Notes under the pieces: model-generated | What the model was told of the DNA's origin: nothing | The model's input: the letters and a program-made list of their open reading frames with translations, nothing else | Databases searched by the model: none | Made by a program: the position numbers and the translations under genes | In this document: piece by piece, positions 33,684 to 42,817 of the stretch | Layout of the letters: the number at the start of each line of letters is the position of its first letter | Numbering within the stretch: the first letter of the stretch is position 1 | Assembly: GCA_029239755.1 (NCBI GenBank) | Contig: JARBUI010000002.1 | Span: 310,001 to 374,000 of the forward strand | Origin: Clostridia bacterium | GTDB taxonomy: Bacteria > Bacillota > Clostridia > Lachnospirales > Cellulosilyticaceae | DNA length: 64,000 nt | Direction: 5' to 3'

Positions 33684-36017
33684 TTAATTTATTTGCAGTA
33701 GCCTCTCAGAGAATTGCTGCATCACCCTATATTTATTAGAACGATCTAACCTGGTCTTACCAGAAGCTATTAAATGGTATTCAACTTTATCCTGCCAGAT
33801 AGTGTACTCTAAAATATTAAGTTCTTCAAAAATCTCTAAGATTTGGAACAACTTATATTCTGTCATGTCATAAGCACTTAGACATACGATGGCCTTATGT
33901 ACATGAATAAAACCTAACCTGTTATTTTTCAATAACTTATATACTTCTATACAATCCTTATGACTCGGAATCATCTTAACAAGCTGTTCTTTATGAGCGG
34001 TTATATCAGTGCAATAGGCTGTCATACTTTTGCAGGTCGTTTTATAATCCCATTCGTAATGAACACCCTGAGCAAACTCTTCCATCGGATTGACACATAT
34101 TATCATTTCGTTACTTTTCAAACAAACTTTATTATAACATATTTTTACGTCCAAGTTAACATTTTTCGGGGTATTTTTAATCATTTTGCAAATATTATTT
34201 AAACCTTCTTCTGTATAAACGTAGACAACATTTGAGCTCTCAAGAGATGCTGTCTCTTTTTTTATGTTTAGCTCAGATATATTGATACACTCTGGAGTCC
34301 TTAGATAGTGATATAACGACATATAATATTTACTTTTTAATATCGTTTCCTGAGTTGATTGTATATCTTTTATGCGTAATTGCACACTTGTTTTATTGTT
34401 CCATACATTTTTTATAATCTCACAGCCAATGACAACTTCCTCTCCTACAGACAAGTAGTCTGCAAGATACCCTTTATAAAATCCTACTGCTTGAAGTATC
34501 TTATTATCCTTTTCAATTGTCAGCCTAAGATGTTTATCTTCCTGCCCCATTGTCTGAACGTATTGTACCACTCCCTTTACACTAAAAAGCGGAACTGGAT
34601 TATATGCCCCAAAAGGTTCTAAACTTTGAAGCTCGGAGCAAAAGGTCAGGTCAACATCTTGCACTTCCAGCTCAACATCTATAATCATAGAAGGAATAAG
34701 CATCTCTTCGTCAATAAGCTTATCTGCATAACCATTAATTGTGTTTTTAAATACCTCTAAATTTTCTATATTCAGTGATAGTCCAGCAGCCATTTCATGT
34801 CCGCCAAAGCGCAGCAGATATTCCTTTGTAAGATTAATCACCTCGAAAATATTAAAGCCTTCTATGCTTCTTGCAGACCCTGAAAGTATGCCATCCTCTT
34901 CTGTTAATACAATAGTAGGTCTATAGTATTTTGTCATAATTCTTGATGCAACAATACCTATAACTCCATGATGCCATTCTTTACCAACGACTATTAGTAC
35001 CTTTTCATTTGTTAAATCAATAAACTTTTCAATATACTCCTCGGCTTGCTTTATAATATCAGTTTCCATATCTTGTCGTTTTCTATTTTCTTCATCTAGA
35101 AGCTTAGCTAATTGTTTAGCTCTTAGTTCATCCTGTGTCGTTAAGAGTTCTACGCCTATTTTTGCATCACTTAATCTGCCTGCAGCATTTATTCTTGGCC
35201 CAACTTGATAGGCAATCATATTAGATGTGACTGGTTCCTCGCCTTCACTTACAAGTTTAATAAGCTCCTTTAGACCAATATGGCATGTTTTTTGCATAGC
35301 TTCAAACCCAATATACGTAATAGCTCTGTTTTCATGAATAAGCGGCACAACATCAGCAATTGTACCAAGCGCCACTAAATCAATGTATTCCCATATACTA
35401 TCCTCACTGTTATCATGAATAGCTAATGCATGAATAAGCTTAAAAGTAACACCCACTCCTGCTAAAGAATCAAACGGGTACGTACTGTCTTTACGCTTAG
35501 GGTTAATAATACAATACCCTTTGGGGAGCTCTTCTTGACATTCGTGGTGATCTGTAATAATGATATCAAGTCCTATACTATTAGCAAAATCTAGTTCCTC
35601 TATAGCTGCTATTCCTGTATCTACAGTAATAACTAAATCTGCATATTCTCTGATACTAGCTATAGCTTCTTTATTTAGACCATAACCTTCTGTTTGACGG
35701 TCAGGGATATAATAGGATACATCATAGTCATTGCTTTTTAAAAACATATATAGTACCGAAGTACTCGTTATGCCATCAACATCGTAATCTCCATAAATCA
35801 CTATATGTTTTTCTTTTAGCCTTGTCTCAGTAATACGCCTTACTGCCTTTTCCATGTCATTTAATAGATAAGGCGAATGCAGCTGTTCTTTAGTTGGAGC
35901 TAAAAATAAATCTATGTTTTCTTTGCCATATATTCCTCTATTATTTAGTATTTTTTCTATTAACCCTGTATTTGTGTTACTTACGTTCTTTTTCCATTTA
36001 TAGGTGCTAGGTAACAT
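33684..36017 (-). CDS. recJ: Single-stranded-DNA-specific exonuclease RecJ
   Basis: A 777-residue protein. DHH motifs are YGDYDVDGITS, VDTGIAA and IITDHHE, with the DHHA1 signature FGGHEMAAGLS and SGSARSIEGFNI. A long C-terminal region past residue 560 is typical of Firmicute RecJ. It degrades single-stranded DNA 5'-3' in repair. Confidence 0.94.
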   Translation of the reverse strand: MLPSTYKWKKNVSNTNTGLIEKILNNRGIYGKENIDLFLAPTKEQLHSPYLLNDMEKAVRRITETRLKEKHIVIYGDYDVDGITSTSVLYMFLKSNDYDVSYYIPDRQTEGYGLNKEAIASIREYADLVITVDTGIAAIEELDFANSIGLDIIITDHHECQEELPKGYCIINPKRKDSTYPFDSLAGVGVTFKLIHALAIHDNSEDSIWEYIDLVALGTIADVVPLIHENRAITYIGFEAMQKTCHIGLKELIKLVSEGEEPVTSNMIAYQVGPRINAAGRLSDAKIGVELLTTQDELRAKQLAKLLDEENRKRQDMETDIIKQAEEYIEKFIDLTNEKVLIVVGKEWHHGVIGIVASRIMTKYYRPTIVLTEEDGILSGSARSIEGFNIFEVINLTKEYLLRFGGHEMAAGLSLNIENLEVFKNTINGYADKLIDEEMLIPSMIIDVELEVQDVDLTFCSELQSLEPFGAYNPVPLFSVKGVVQYVQTMGQEDKHLRLTIEKDNKILQAVGFYKGYLADYLSVGEEVVIGCEIIKNVWNNKTSVQLRIKDIQSTQETILKSKYYMSLYHYLRTPECINISELNIKKETASLESSNVVYVYTEEGLNNICKMIKNTPKNVNLDVKICYNKVCLKSNEMIICVNPMEEFAQGVHYEWDYKTTCKSMTAYCTDITAHKEQLVKMIPSHKDCIEVYKLLKNNRLGFIHVHKAIVCLSAYDMTEYKLFQILEIFEELNILEYTIWQDKVEYHLIASGKTRLDRSNKYRVMQQFSERLLQIN

Positions 36018-36157
36018 AGCTCTTCACCCCCTTAAAGTCTTTACTATTATATCACACTTTATAATAGTAAATGATGAATTATTTTTTAAATAACTATACA
36101 CCATGAATATACTTATGGTATAATGTAGAAGTTATTTATTCTAATAGGAGTGTTGTC

Positions 36158-36529
36158 ATGTCGGAAAAATTTCAGGTAGGTCAAATTATTGAAGGAACTG
36201 TGACTGGTATTAAGCCTTTTGGTGCGTTTGTTTCATTAGATGAAACGACACAAGGTCTAGTTCATATTTCACACATTACACATGGGTATCTAACCAATAT
36301 CAATGATGCAATTAAAGTGGGGGAACAAGTAAAAGTTAAAATTTTATCCATCGATGGAGAGAAAGGCAAAATTTCTCTGTCAATTAAGGAAGCAAAAGAA
36401 AATAAGCCTACATCTTTTAAAGCTCCAAAAAAAGAAAATACTGCTGAAAGCTTTGAAAACCTTATGAAGGATTTTCTTAAAGTTTCAAATGATCGTCAAG
36501 CTGATCTTAATAAACGCTTAAATCGTTAA
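36158..36529 (+). CDS. S1 domain RNA-binding protein (YugI/GSP13-like)
   Basis: A 123-residue protein. The S1 domain is at residues 5-75 (VGQIIEGTVTGIKPFGAFVS, then GLVHISHI and VKVKILSID). The C-terminus is lysine-rich. Homologues bind ribosomes and act in stress. A TATA-rich promoter region (about 36105-36122) and AGGAG lie upstream; it is divergent from recJ. Confidence 0.85.
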   Translation: MSEKFQVGQIIEGTVTGIKPFGAFVSLDETTQGLVHISHITHGYLTNINDAIKVGEQVKVKILSIDGEKGKISLSIKEAKENKPTSFKAPKKENTAESFENLMKDFLKVSNDRQADLNKRLNR

Positions 36530-36532
36530 TTT

Positions 36533-36560
36533 AAGGCCCCATCCTAGGATGGGGCCTTTT
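36533..36560 (+). terminator. Intrinsic terminator of the S1 protein gene
   Basis: AAGGCCCCATCC and GGATGGGGCCTT form a 12-bp perfect stem around TA, followed by TTTATTG. Confidence 0.9.
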
Positions 36561-36568
36561 TATTGTAT

Positions 36569-36898
36569 TTATGACACACATACACCTATTTTTTGAAGAT
36601 CGTTCATTTCGAGCGGAATAATAGTATAGTTATCCTTTATCTCCATAGGAAAGACTTTGTTTACTTGTTTTCCATGTTCAAAAATTACTTTTCCCATCTG
36701 CTCTTTTTCATAGTATTCAATACACTGAATAGCACCTATTTCTACGACTTTCTCTTGACTTTTATCATATAATAAATAGTTTACATCATAGAGTCCAACA
36801 TCTTTCATCAGTCTTTTTGCATAGTGCATATTGGTGTCAAAATTAAAACCATCTTTTTTAATGCTTTCTCCATTCGTTATAAATAAATAACTTCTCAT
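36569..36898 (-). CDS. Hypothetical protein
   Basis: About 109 residues from the ATG at 36898, preceded by AAGGGGG; the frame extends further but has no better site. It begins MRSYLFITNGESIKKDGFNF and is mixed alpha/beta, with no motif that I recognise. It stands alone between the S1 gene terminator and tcdA. Confidence 0.55.
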   Translation of the reverse strand: MRSYLFITNGESIKKDGFNFDTNMHYAKRLMKDVGLYDVNYLLYDKSQEKVVEIGAIQCIEYYEKEQMGKVIFEHGKQVNKVFPMEIKDNYTIIPLEMNDLQKIGVCVS

Positions 36899-37007
36899 TG
36901 TTTTATCCCCCTTATAGTTTCTATAAACCATACCATTTACTCTTCATAAAGGTTGTCTACTTAAACTATATGCGAGGATACTTTAATCTATAACTATATC
37001 CTTTTGA

Positions 37008-37769
37008 TTATTTTTGAGGGACGTACCCGATAAGATCTTTGATAACTTCTGCGGCTATAATAAGACCTGCTACCGACGGCACAAAAGCTACCGAACCCGG
37101 TATATCTCTTCTATCAGCACAAGTTCTGTCTTTATTTGAACAAATACACTGTGTCCTGCAGCCTCCTCCAAGATCTATTGGTTTAATCGGTTTTTCTTTT
37201 GAATAAACAACTTTTAATTTTTTGACACCTCTCTTTCTAAGTTCATGTCTCATAACTTTTGCCAGAGGGCACATACTTGTTTTATAAATATCTGCAACTT
37301 CTAACTGCGTAGGGTCAAGCTTATTAGCAGCTCCCATAGCACTAATAATAGGTATTCCCATGGCCTGGCATCTCTGTATCATATCTATTTTAGAAGTCAC
37401 CATATCAATTGCATCTACTACATAGGAATAGTCAGGGCTTAACATCCTGTCAGCGCTTTCTGCGTTATAAAGCTCTCTAAACGTAACAACCTCAATTTTA
37501 GGGTTAATATCTATAACCCGTTCCTTCATAACATCTACTTTTGACTTGCCAACTGTCTTTCTGCTAGCGTGAATCTGCCTGTTAATATTTGTAAGACATA
37601 CATCATCATCATCCACTAATATAAGTTTGCCAACACCACTTCTTGCTAGTGCTTCTACAGTATAAGAACCCACTCCGCCAATACCAAATACCGCAACAGA
37701 ACTGTTCTTTAATTTATTTAAACCTTCAGTCCCAATAAGCATCTCAGTTCTAGAAAACGAATGTAACAT
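37008..37769 (-). CDS. tcdA: tRNA threonylcarbamoyladenosine dehydratase
   Basis: A 253-residue E1/ThiF-like protein. The nucleotide-binding loop is VFGIGGVGSYTVEALARSGV, followed by DDDDVCLTNINRQIHAS. A cysteine cluster CRTQCICSNKDRTC lies near the C-terminus. It cyclises t6A37 to ct6A in tRNAs that decode ANN codons, using ATP. It is the last host gene before the tRNA-Lys element. Confidence 0.92.
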   Translation of the reverse strand: MLHSFSRTEMLIGTEGLNKLKNSSVAVFGIGGVGSYTVEALARSGVGKLILVDDDDVCLTNINRQIHASRKTVGKSKVDVMKERVIDINPKIEVVTFRELYNAESADRMLSPDYSYVVDAIDMVTSKIDMIQRCQAMGIPIISAMGAANKLDPTQLEVADIYKTSMCPLAKVMRHELRKRGVKKLKVVYSKEKPIKPIDLGGGCRTQCICSNKDRTCADRRDIPGSVAFVPSVAGLIIAAEVIKDLIGYVPQK

Positions 37770-37920
37770 TTTTTAAACTCCTTTTACTTTATCTTAAAAT
37801 ATTTATTTCTATTACTATACCCTGCAACACTCTAAGTTAACACAGTTTCTTCCTGATATTAAACTTAATTCATGTAAAAAAGGTATATACTATAGAATCC
37901 TACAGTACACACCTTTTTAG

Positions 37921-37958
37921 ATGAGCCATCTGGGACTCGAACCCAGGACCCTCAGATT
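37921..37958. repeat. attL of the 19-kb element: 38-bp copy of the tRNA-Lys 3' half
   Basis: These 38 bases are identical to 56918-56955. They cover tRNA-Lys positions 37-73 on the minus strand plus one base. Beyond 37958 the match ends, so this is a displaced fragment and not a working tRNA. The gap 37770-38260 holds this site and the arm repeats; no gene is seen in it. Confidence 0.95.
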
Positions 37959-38072
37959 TGCAGATTGATATATTCCATAGTTATCTTTTATCTTTAAAAA
38001 CCCTTATTTTCCATGATTCGAAGCAGCTTTTTCTTACTGTCCTTTTTAAAAATCGATTATAAAATTTTCTTT

Positions 38073-38103
38073 TACTACACATCTACTACACACTTACTAC
38101 ACA
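38073..38103 (+). repeat. Left arm-type integrase repeats, three TACTACACA
   Basis: TACTACACA occurs at 38073-38081, 38084-38092 and 38095-38103, exactly 11 bases apart (one helical turn). The same word occurs three times beside the other end (56817-56854), so these are probably the integrase arm-binding sites. Confidence 0.75.
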
Positions 38104-38260
38104 TTCTGCATGGTTATAAGAAACTATTGAAAAAAGCAGTCTTTACTTTATATAATACTTAATAATATAAAGTTACTTCCTTATTATATAGATGTTATGC
38201 TGCTTTGTCATCACTATAATTAATATAATTTAATACTTGCCTACATTTAAAGAGAATCTA

Positions 38261-38452
38261 TCATTCCTGAATATTCTCTTGTGCTTCTATGACGCCTTGG
38301 ATTATTGTATCTATTCCTCCGAAAAACATAATTAACTCATTCAGATACTCATCATATGTCATTACATCTTTTTGTATAATCTCGCTTTCCCCAATACATG
38401 CCTCACCACTTTTTCTATCAAAATAAATTGTTGTCTTTACCAAATCAGGCAT
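38261..38452 (-). CDS. Hypothetical element protein
   Basis: A 63-residue acidic protein starting MPDLVKTTIYFDRKSGEACI. The N-terminal part looks like a short beta hairpin and the rest like a helix (YDEYLNELIMFFGGIDTIIQ). It is the leftmost gene of the element, between the arm repeats and the excisionase-like gene. Unrecognised. Confidence 0.45.
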   Translation of the reverse strand: MPDLVKTTIYFDRKSGEACIGESEIIQKDVMTYDEYLNELIMFFGGIDTIIQGVIEAQENIQE

Positions 38453-38487
38453 TATATACTCCTCTTCTAATTCTAATTTAATGTTCT

Positions 38488-38691
38488 CTAACCAAAAATA
38501 AACCTCTGAGTATCATTTATTGGGTTCTTAGAAATACCTTCTATATAAGATACAGGTATTTTTATAGATCTTCCTATTCTTGTATAAGGGATACTGTTTG
38601 CTTTAACCATTCTGTAAATTGTCATTCGGCATACCCCAAGTACTTGGGCGGCTTCTTTAACTGATAGCATCTCCTTGTTCATATATTCCAC
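38488..38691 (-). CDS. Excisionase-like helix-turn-helix protein
   Basis: A 67-residue MerR-like protein (SVKEAAQVLGVCRMTIYRMV, then IPYTRIGRSIKIPVSYI), the helix_turn_helix_17/AlpA type. Its place close to attL suggests it controls excision, although the integrase is at the far end. A similar protein is encoded at 53980-54216. Confidence 0.65.
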   Translation of the reverse strand: MEYMNKEMLSVKEAAQVLGVCRMTIYRMVKANSIPYTRIGRSIKIPVSYIEGISKNPINDTQRFIFG

Positions 38692-38757
38692 TTCCTTTTT
38701 AGATTATTATTGCCAAAAATAAATAGACAGGAACAGTTCCTGCCTATTAAATAATTC

Positions 38758-40986
38758 CTATGCTATTGGTTTTGGAAGCTGTGTTATAAATTTAGCATAA
38801 CCACCTTCGTATTTTATAAGATTAAGCGCGTGAAACCTCTTAAGATTTAATAAATCTTCTAATGTATAAGGATATAATTCACTTTTAAGTTCATTATAAT
38901 TATCCTTATCACTACCAGCAATCAATATATAACTGCTATTGGCACTCTTTAACTCGTTGCGGATTATCTTGATCTGCTCTAGATAATGACAGCTTATAAT
39001 AGGTTTTGCCCCAAATTTAGCTATCTGACTGAGCTTACTTCTCAAGAATTCCTGGCAACTCTCCACTTGGTATAATTCATCAAAGAAGATATTAACCTTT
39101 ACTATATCTTTTTTATCTACAAACCATTTCCTTTGTTGTAATGCTCCCCATATCTTTGTTAGCCAGTAGGTTGCATAAGTGTCTTTTTCTTGCTCTGTTT
39201 GAAACATTATCTCAGGCATTTTAATACAGATTAGTTGAGCGTTTTGCATTTCATCTACCAAATTAAAATTATCTTTACAATCCTTTTTAAGCATCATTTC
39301 CATGTAAGGATTTTCTTTTAGCTTGCTTAGTCTGTTTAAAATTCCTTGTACTGCTGAAAGTTTAGTTGTTTCATTCTTATCATCTAGCTCCAGGAGATAG
39401 GAGATATATTCACCTATATATTCATCAAATGATTTTCCTAACCTATCTATATAATCATGTCTTGTATTATAATCTTGTAATGTTAGAAATACATCCTTCA
39501 CGGCACCACTACTCATAAATACAATTATAGCTGCAGCTCCTAAATATCGCTCCATCCTCGCCCTTAAATCTTCATCCCCTCCCATACTTGCATTAATGAG
39601 AGTCATTAACTGACTTGATTGTTGTTTAGCGCTTCTATATATCTCAAATTTATCTTTACTAGTTGTATATAGTTCATTATATCCAAGTCCTTGGAGTTTA
39701 CTGAAATCATTGCAGTTAATTACCAAGCTTCTAGGGAATAGATCTATTAGTTCACTTGATAATTCACAATTTCCACACCAATCTAGTACTATGTTAGTCT
39801 CATGCACATTAAGTGCATCATTACACATATTTCCTATCAGTGTGGTTTTCCCCGCTCTCGTGGGTCCTATTACGCACACCGTTAAGTATTTAAGATTGCT
39901 ATCTGTGCTCAAATACGCTTTTTCCGTATTTCCTTTACAAGTGCTATCACCAATACAGATAATGCCTGTTTTGAGTTCTTCAGGAACATTGCTCTCCGTT
40001 GTGTTAACGTGTGTAATTTTGTGTTTCTCTAGCAGATCACGCCCAGGTATCTGCAGTAACATACTACTTTCATTAACTCCTATTTTATTCTTTACATACT
40101 TACCGGGGACACACTTGTAATACTCTAGCTTATTATCTCCATCAAGAGATCTAAAGCTCTGACAAGCCATTATAGCATTATTATTTGCTCTTATTTTATT
40201 ATCAGCATAACTTATGACTGCTATTTGTGTATCTAATACAGCATCATTTCTTTTGTATAAGCTTTCATTAGATAGCTTTTTACTATTCTGCATAAGTACG
40301 TTTTTTAACTCTGTAAGAGGATTACTTTCGGATACATCATGCCCCAAGATACTATTAATGAATGAATCTAAAAAATCTAATACCAGGCATAGTGTTTTGA
40401 ATGCGGTAGCTCCACCGCTCATTTCCTTTGGCACTGGCATATTATTCAAAAAGTTATTATGAACCTTTTCGCTTTTAGCTTGCCATCCGTATTGCGAACA
40501 TGCTGCAAAGTTATACATTACCGTTACCCTGTCTCCTTGGTCCATTACTTCTATAACGTTCATTAGGCTGTTAAGCAGCACGTTACTCTTTTTATCTACA
40601 GTTAATGCAAGTGCATCATTGTTTACATATTGCAAATTGTAATAAACACTATCTTTATGAAATCTAATCTCTTGCTCTAACTCTGTAACTGTAGCTGCTG
40701 GCCATGTGCTTATAAGTTTTTCTTTTACCATAAGCTTATACTGAACGGGGACCACAAAATAAAACCTTACATCATTCTTATAAATATCTATCATATACAC
40801 ACATTTCATCTTGGTCTCAAAGATATATTTCTTTTCTTCCTTATGTATCTTGGCTTTAATAGTAGATATAGTCTTAGCAATAGTATCTGAGCTGTAGTTC
40901 CTGCAGCTGCTATGTGGTGTGATCTGCAGCACTGTATAGGTTGGATTCTGTATCTCGAAATATTTAGACAATGTCATAGTTTTCAT
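38758..40986 (-). CDS. Large HerA/VirD4/VirB4-like P-loop ATPase
   Basis: A 742-residue protein. The N-terminal ~340 residues hold a domain (RFYFVVPVQYKLMVKEKLIS, TWPAATVTELE) like that of coupling-type or HerA-like ATPases of mobile elements. The motor follows: a lead-in IICIGDSTCKGNTEKAYLST, Walker A GPTRAGKTT (374-382) and Walker B VNIFFDE (631-637). The end (YTLEDLLNLKRFHALNLIKY, then GYAKFITQLPKPI) is like VirD4/HerA C-termini. It may move DNA through the membrane or into a particle. Three small genes (two clearly membrane-spanning) lie immediately upstream. Confidence 0.7.
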   Translation of the reverse strand: MKTMTLSKYFEIQNPTYTVLQITPHSSCRNYSSDTIAKTISTIKAKIHKEEKKYIFETKMKCVYMIDIYKNDVRFYFVVPVQYKLMVKEKLISTWPAATVTELEQEIRFHKDSVYYNLQYVNNDALALTVDKKSNVLLNSLMNVIEVMDQGDRVTVMYNFAACSQYGWQAKSEKVHNNFLNNMPVPKEMSGGATAFKTLCLVLDFLDSFINSILGHDVSESNPLTELKNVLMQNSKKLSNESLYKRNDAVLDTQIAVISYADNKIRANNNAIMACQSFRSLDGDNKLEYYKCVPGKYVKNKIGVNESSMLLQIPGRDLLEKHKITHVNTTESNVPEELKTGIICIGDSTCKGNTEKAYLSTDSNLKYLTVCVIGPTRAGKTTLIGNMCNDALNVHETNIVLDWCGNCELSSELIDLFPRSLVINCNDFSKLQGLGYNELYTTSKDKFEIYRSAKQQSSQLMTLINASMGGDEDLRARMERYLGAAAIIVFMSSGAVKDVFLTLQDYNTRHDYIDRLGKSFDEYIGEYISYLLELDDKNETTKLSAVQGILNRLSKLKENPYMEMMLKKDCKDNFNLVDEMQNAQLICIKMPEIMFQTEQEKDTYATYWLTKIWGALQQRKWFVDKKDIVKVNIFFDELYQVESCQEFLRSKLSQIAKFGAKPIISCHYLEQIKIIRNELKSANSSYILIAGSDKDNYNELKSELYPYTLEDLLNLKRFHALNLIKYEGGYAKFITQLPKPIA

Positions 40987-41165
40987 TACAACACCACCTT
41001 TATTATTTCTGCTATTGTATACATAACACCACTACCAACTGCTATATCTCTCCCTTTTTGAATTTTACAGATATGCAATACTATCCCTGTACTTGCTACT
41101 ATTTTCGCTATAGTACAATTGCTGCATAAAGCTATTATAGTTCCGCCAATTATTAAATTACCCAT
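40986..41165 (-). CDS. Small membrane protein coupled to the ATPase
   Basis: A 59-residue protein with hydrophobic segments at residues 3-30 (LIIGGTIIALCSNC and on to STGIVLHI) and 42-58, separated by the basic KIQKGRD. GGAGGT precedes the ATG. The stop overlaps the ATPase start (TAATG), so translation is coupled. It is likely part of the same machine. Confidence 0.65.
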   Translation of the reverse strand: MGNLIIGGTIIALCSNCTIAKIVASTGIVLHICKIQKGRDIAVGSGVMYTIAEIIKVVL

Positions 41166-41176
41166 TCACATACCTC

Positions 41177-41506
41177 CTATTTGAAATAATTAATTATAGT
41201 TGGCATTACCTCGCCGCACCATTTATTAACGCTTTCAGGATCATTTAATATACAGTGTGGTACATAAGGATAAAGTATGTTATTGTACACCAGTACTGTA
41301 GGAGCCTTTATAAAATCCGAATGAAACTTTAAAACTTCCCATCCAATTTTTCCCCCAAGTATTATAGGATTAGTAGATTGTTGTTGCCATTGTTGAAATA
41401 GTGTTAGTGTCAAACTTAACAAGTATCCTGATTTAACAATATGAGCTAATTTTCTAGAATCCATAAGTTTTATAGAATAATCAATGTTTATATAATAGAT
41501 TTGCAT
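41177..41506 (-). CDS. Hypothetical protein in the ATPase cassette
   Basis: A 109-residue protein starting MQIYYINIDYSIKLMDSRKL. One hydrophobic region (SGYLLSLTLTLFQQW) and a tryptophan-rich C-terminus (VNKWCGEVMPTIINYF) are visible. It lies 11 bases upstream of the small membrane protein gene and three bases after the pilin-like gene. Unrecognised. Confidence 0.5.
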   Translation of the reverse strand: MQIYYINIDYSIKLMDSRKLAHIVKSGYLLSLTLTLFQQWQQQSTNPIILGGKIGWEVLKFHSDFIKAPTVLVYNNILYPYVPHCILNDPESVNKWCGEVMPTIINYFK

Positions 41507-41508
41507 AC

Positions 41509-41913
41509 CTATTCCCCCTTAAACAACCCTTTAATCATATCAAAAATATCCGGTAGACCATATAATATACCAACTGCAAGAGCGTATTTAACAGCTATTG
41601 CTGTAATCCCTGCCAGATCTTGCTTTTTAAATGCTTTTACAATATCGATTCCTGCAAATATTATAGCTGCCCAATAACCTATTATTTGTATAAGAGACAA
41701 TATTTCATTCCCTTTCTCATCAACCCTATTCGTGAAATCAGACACATTTAATTTTGCCTGCAGCATATTTAGATTACATAGCATTATAAATGTTGCTCCA
41801 CCAACTATAGTATTTATCTCCTGAATTGTGAGCCTTGCCATTTCCTCTTTAGCTAGTTGATATTTAGTCTTTTTATAAGGAATATATATCATTTCAACCT
41901 TGCCTATCTTCAT
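41509..41913 (-). CDS. Pilin- or holin-like small membrane protein
   Basis: A 134-residue protein. Residues about 75-97 (LIQIIGYWAAIIFAGIDIVK) form one membrane helix. After the loop KKQDLAG a second (ITAIAVKYALAVGILYGLPD) follows, a helix-short loop-helix pattern seen in VirB2-like pilins and in some holins. An N-terminal hydrophobic stretch (VGGATFIMLCNL) may be a third segment. It is upstream of the ATPase and may form the membrane part of the same system. Confidence 0.5.
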   Translation of the reverse strand: MKIGKVEMIYIPYKKTKYQLAKEEMARLTIQEINTIVGGATFIMLCNLNMLQAKLNVSDFTNRVDEKGNEILSLIQIIGYWAAIIFAGIDIVKAFKKQDLAGITAIAVKYALAVGILYGLPDIFDMIKGLFKGE

Positions 41914-42007
41914 AAAGAAGCCCCTTTCTAAAAATATATTAAGTAAATGTATTAAAAACTAAGTAATTGGTTAGATTATAAACAAATAAAAAAGCGAGGT
42001 GATTAAA

Positions 42008-42073
42008 ATGTTCCCACTGATGGCAGGTTATTTAATATGTTATGCTGTAGCATGCGCAGCATATTATTTTTAA
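42008..42073 (+). CDS. Candidate 21-residue hydrophobic peptide
   Basis: The frame encodes MFPLMAGYLICYAVACAAYYF behind a GAGGTGAT site six bases upstream. It is nearly all hydrophobic, the length of one membrane span, and sits on the opposite strand to the ATPase cassette. Such peptides can be type I toxins or small subunits. Evidence is limited to the site and composition. Confidence 0.4.
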   Translation: MFPLMAGYLICYAVACAAYYF

Positions 42074-42121
42074 AAAAACATAAAAATATGCATATTTCTA
42101 AAAATAAAATCATACGCTGTA

Positions 42122-42181
42122 GTGTAGCGGATATGAGCGGATGCGATTGAAGCACACTCCGGCTCGTGGGTAAGTCTACAC
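42122..42181. ncRNA. Structured noncoding segment, candidate RNA or attenuator
   Basis: Nested pairings occur: GTGTAG (42122-42127) with CTACAC (42176-42181), GAGC-GGA (42135-42141) with TCC-G-GCTC (42158-42165) and TGC/GCA around GATTGAA. It is richer in G and C than its surroundings. It lies between the peptide and the ribbon-helix-helix gene; on the minus strand an AT-rich run follows it. Confidence 0.4.
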
Positions 42182-42190
42182 ATTTACAAG

Positions 42191-42469
42191 TCACTCATTT
42201 TGTGGCTTATTTTTTTGCTCTCTTATAATGAAATTAATATCTTCCACAAGTTTGTGTATCTCTTGTGTATAGTTACTATTTTTAATACAATCCATTACCA
42301 TCCTTTCTATTTGTTCTTTACTTATAAACTCGTTACTTATGTACTCGTTATCTTTAGCGTCTAAATAGTAAAGAACTGCATCTTCAACAAATTTACTAGC
42401 TCCCTTTGGCTTTAGAGCTGCTTTTACTCTTTCGTGCGTCATACTTATTTGTTTTCTTTCTGCTGCCAA
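42191..42469 (-). CDS. Ribbon-helix-helix-like DNA-binding protein
   Basis: About 92 residues from a TTG at 42469, six bases after AGGGGGTGAGG. The N-terminus (LAAERKQISMTHERVKAALK, then ASKFVEDAVLYYLDAKD) resembles CopG/ParG-type ribbon-helix-helix proteins; the C-terminus is helical and acidic. It may be a copy-control, partition or antitoxin-type regulator. It is divergent from the XRE gene at 42596. Confidence 0.5.
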   Translation of the reverse strand: MAAERKQISMTHERVKAALKPKGASKFVEDAVLYYLDAKDNEYISNEFISKEQIERMVMDCIKNSNYTQEIHKLVEDINFIIREQKNKPQNE

Positions 42470-42595
42470 GAACCTCACCCCCTTTGTGTAAGTGTGTGTA
42501 TAGTTAAGCATATGCTTAGGTTTTAGCATTTATACTTAATTATTTGATATTTTTTACAATATATGGTAGTTTAGTTTAAAGAGGAGGGATTACAT

Positions 42596-42805
42596 ATGAT
42601 AACTTATAAACCATTTTGGCATTACTGTATCGATAAGGGGATCACTAAAACTTACTTACATGAAGAGGTGGGGTTAAGCTGGCCAACTATAAGCAAGCTT
42701 CGTGAGGACGAATATGTAAAATTACAGGTATTAGAGAGGATATGCCTTAAATTGAAAGTTACCTTAAACGATATTGTAGAAATACAAAAAGGCCTTGGAG
42801 ATTAA
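42596..42805 (+). CDS. Small XRE-family (HTH_26-type) regulator
   Basis: A 69-residue protein beginning MITYKPFWHYCIDKGITKTY. The block LHEEVGLSWPTISKLREDEY, then LERICLKLKVTLNDIV, is a compact helix-turn-helix of the HTH_26 group. AGAGGAGGG precedes the start. It is one of the few plus-strand genes in the element and lies opposite the ribbon-helix-helix gene, so it may set the direction of a switch. A terminator overlaps its last codons. Confidence 0.7.
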   Translation: MITYKPFWHYCIDKGITKTYLHEEVGLSWPTISKLREDEYVKLQVLERICLKLKVTLNDIVEIQKGLGD

Positions 42806-42817
42806 CTCTAGGCCTTT
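42788..42817 (+). terminator. Intrinsic terminator overlapping the end of the XRE gene
   Basis: AAAGGCCT (42788-42795) and AGGCCTTT (42810-42817) form an 8-bp stem, followed by AAATTTTAAT. Confidence 0.6.

Noticed and set aside
37921..37994. A second tRNA-Lys gene
   Set aside because: Only tRNA positions 37-73 match; the anticodon and 5' half are absent.
38073..38103. Possible CRISPR or microsatellite
   Set aside because: The 9-bp word has 11-base spacing and recurs at the other end of the element, which fits integrase arm sites.
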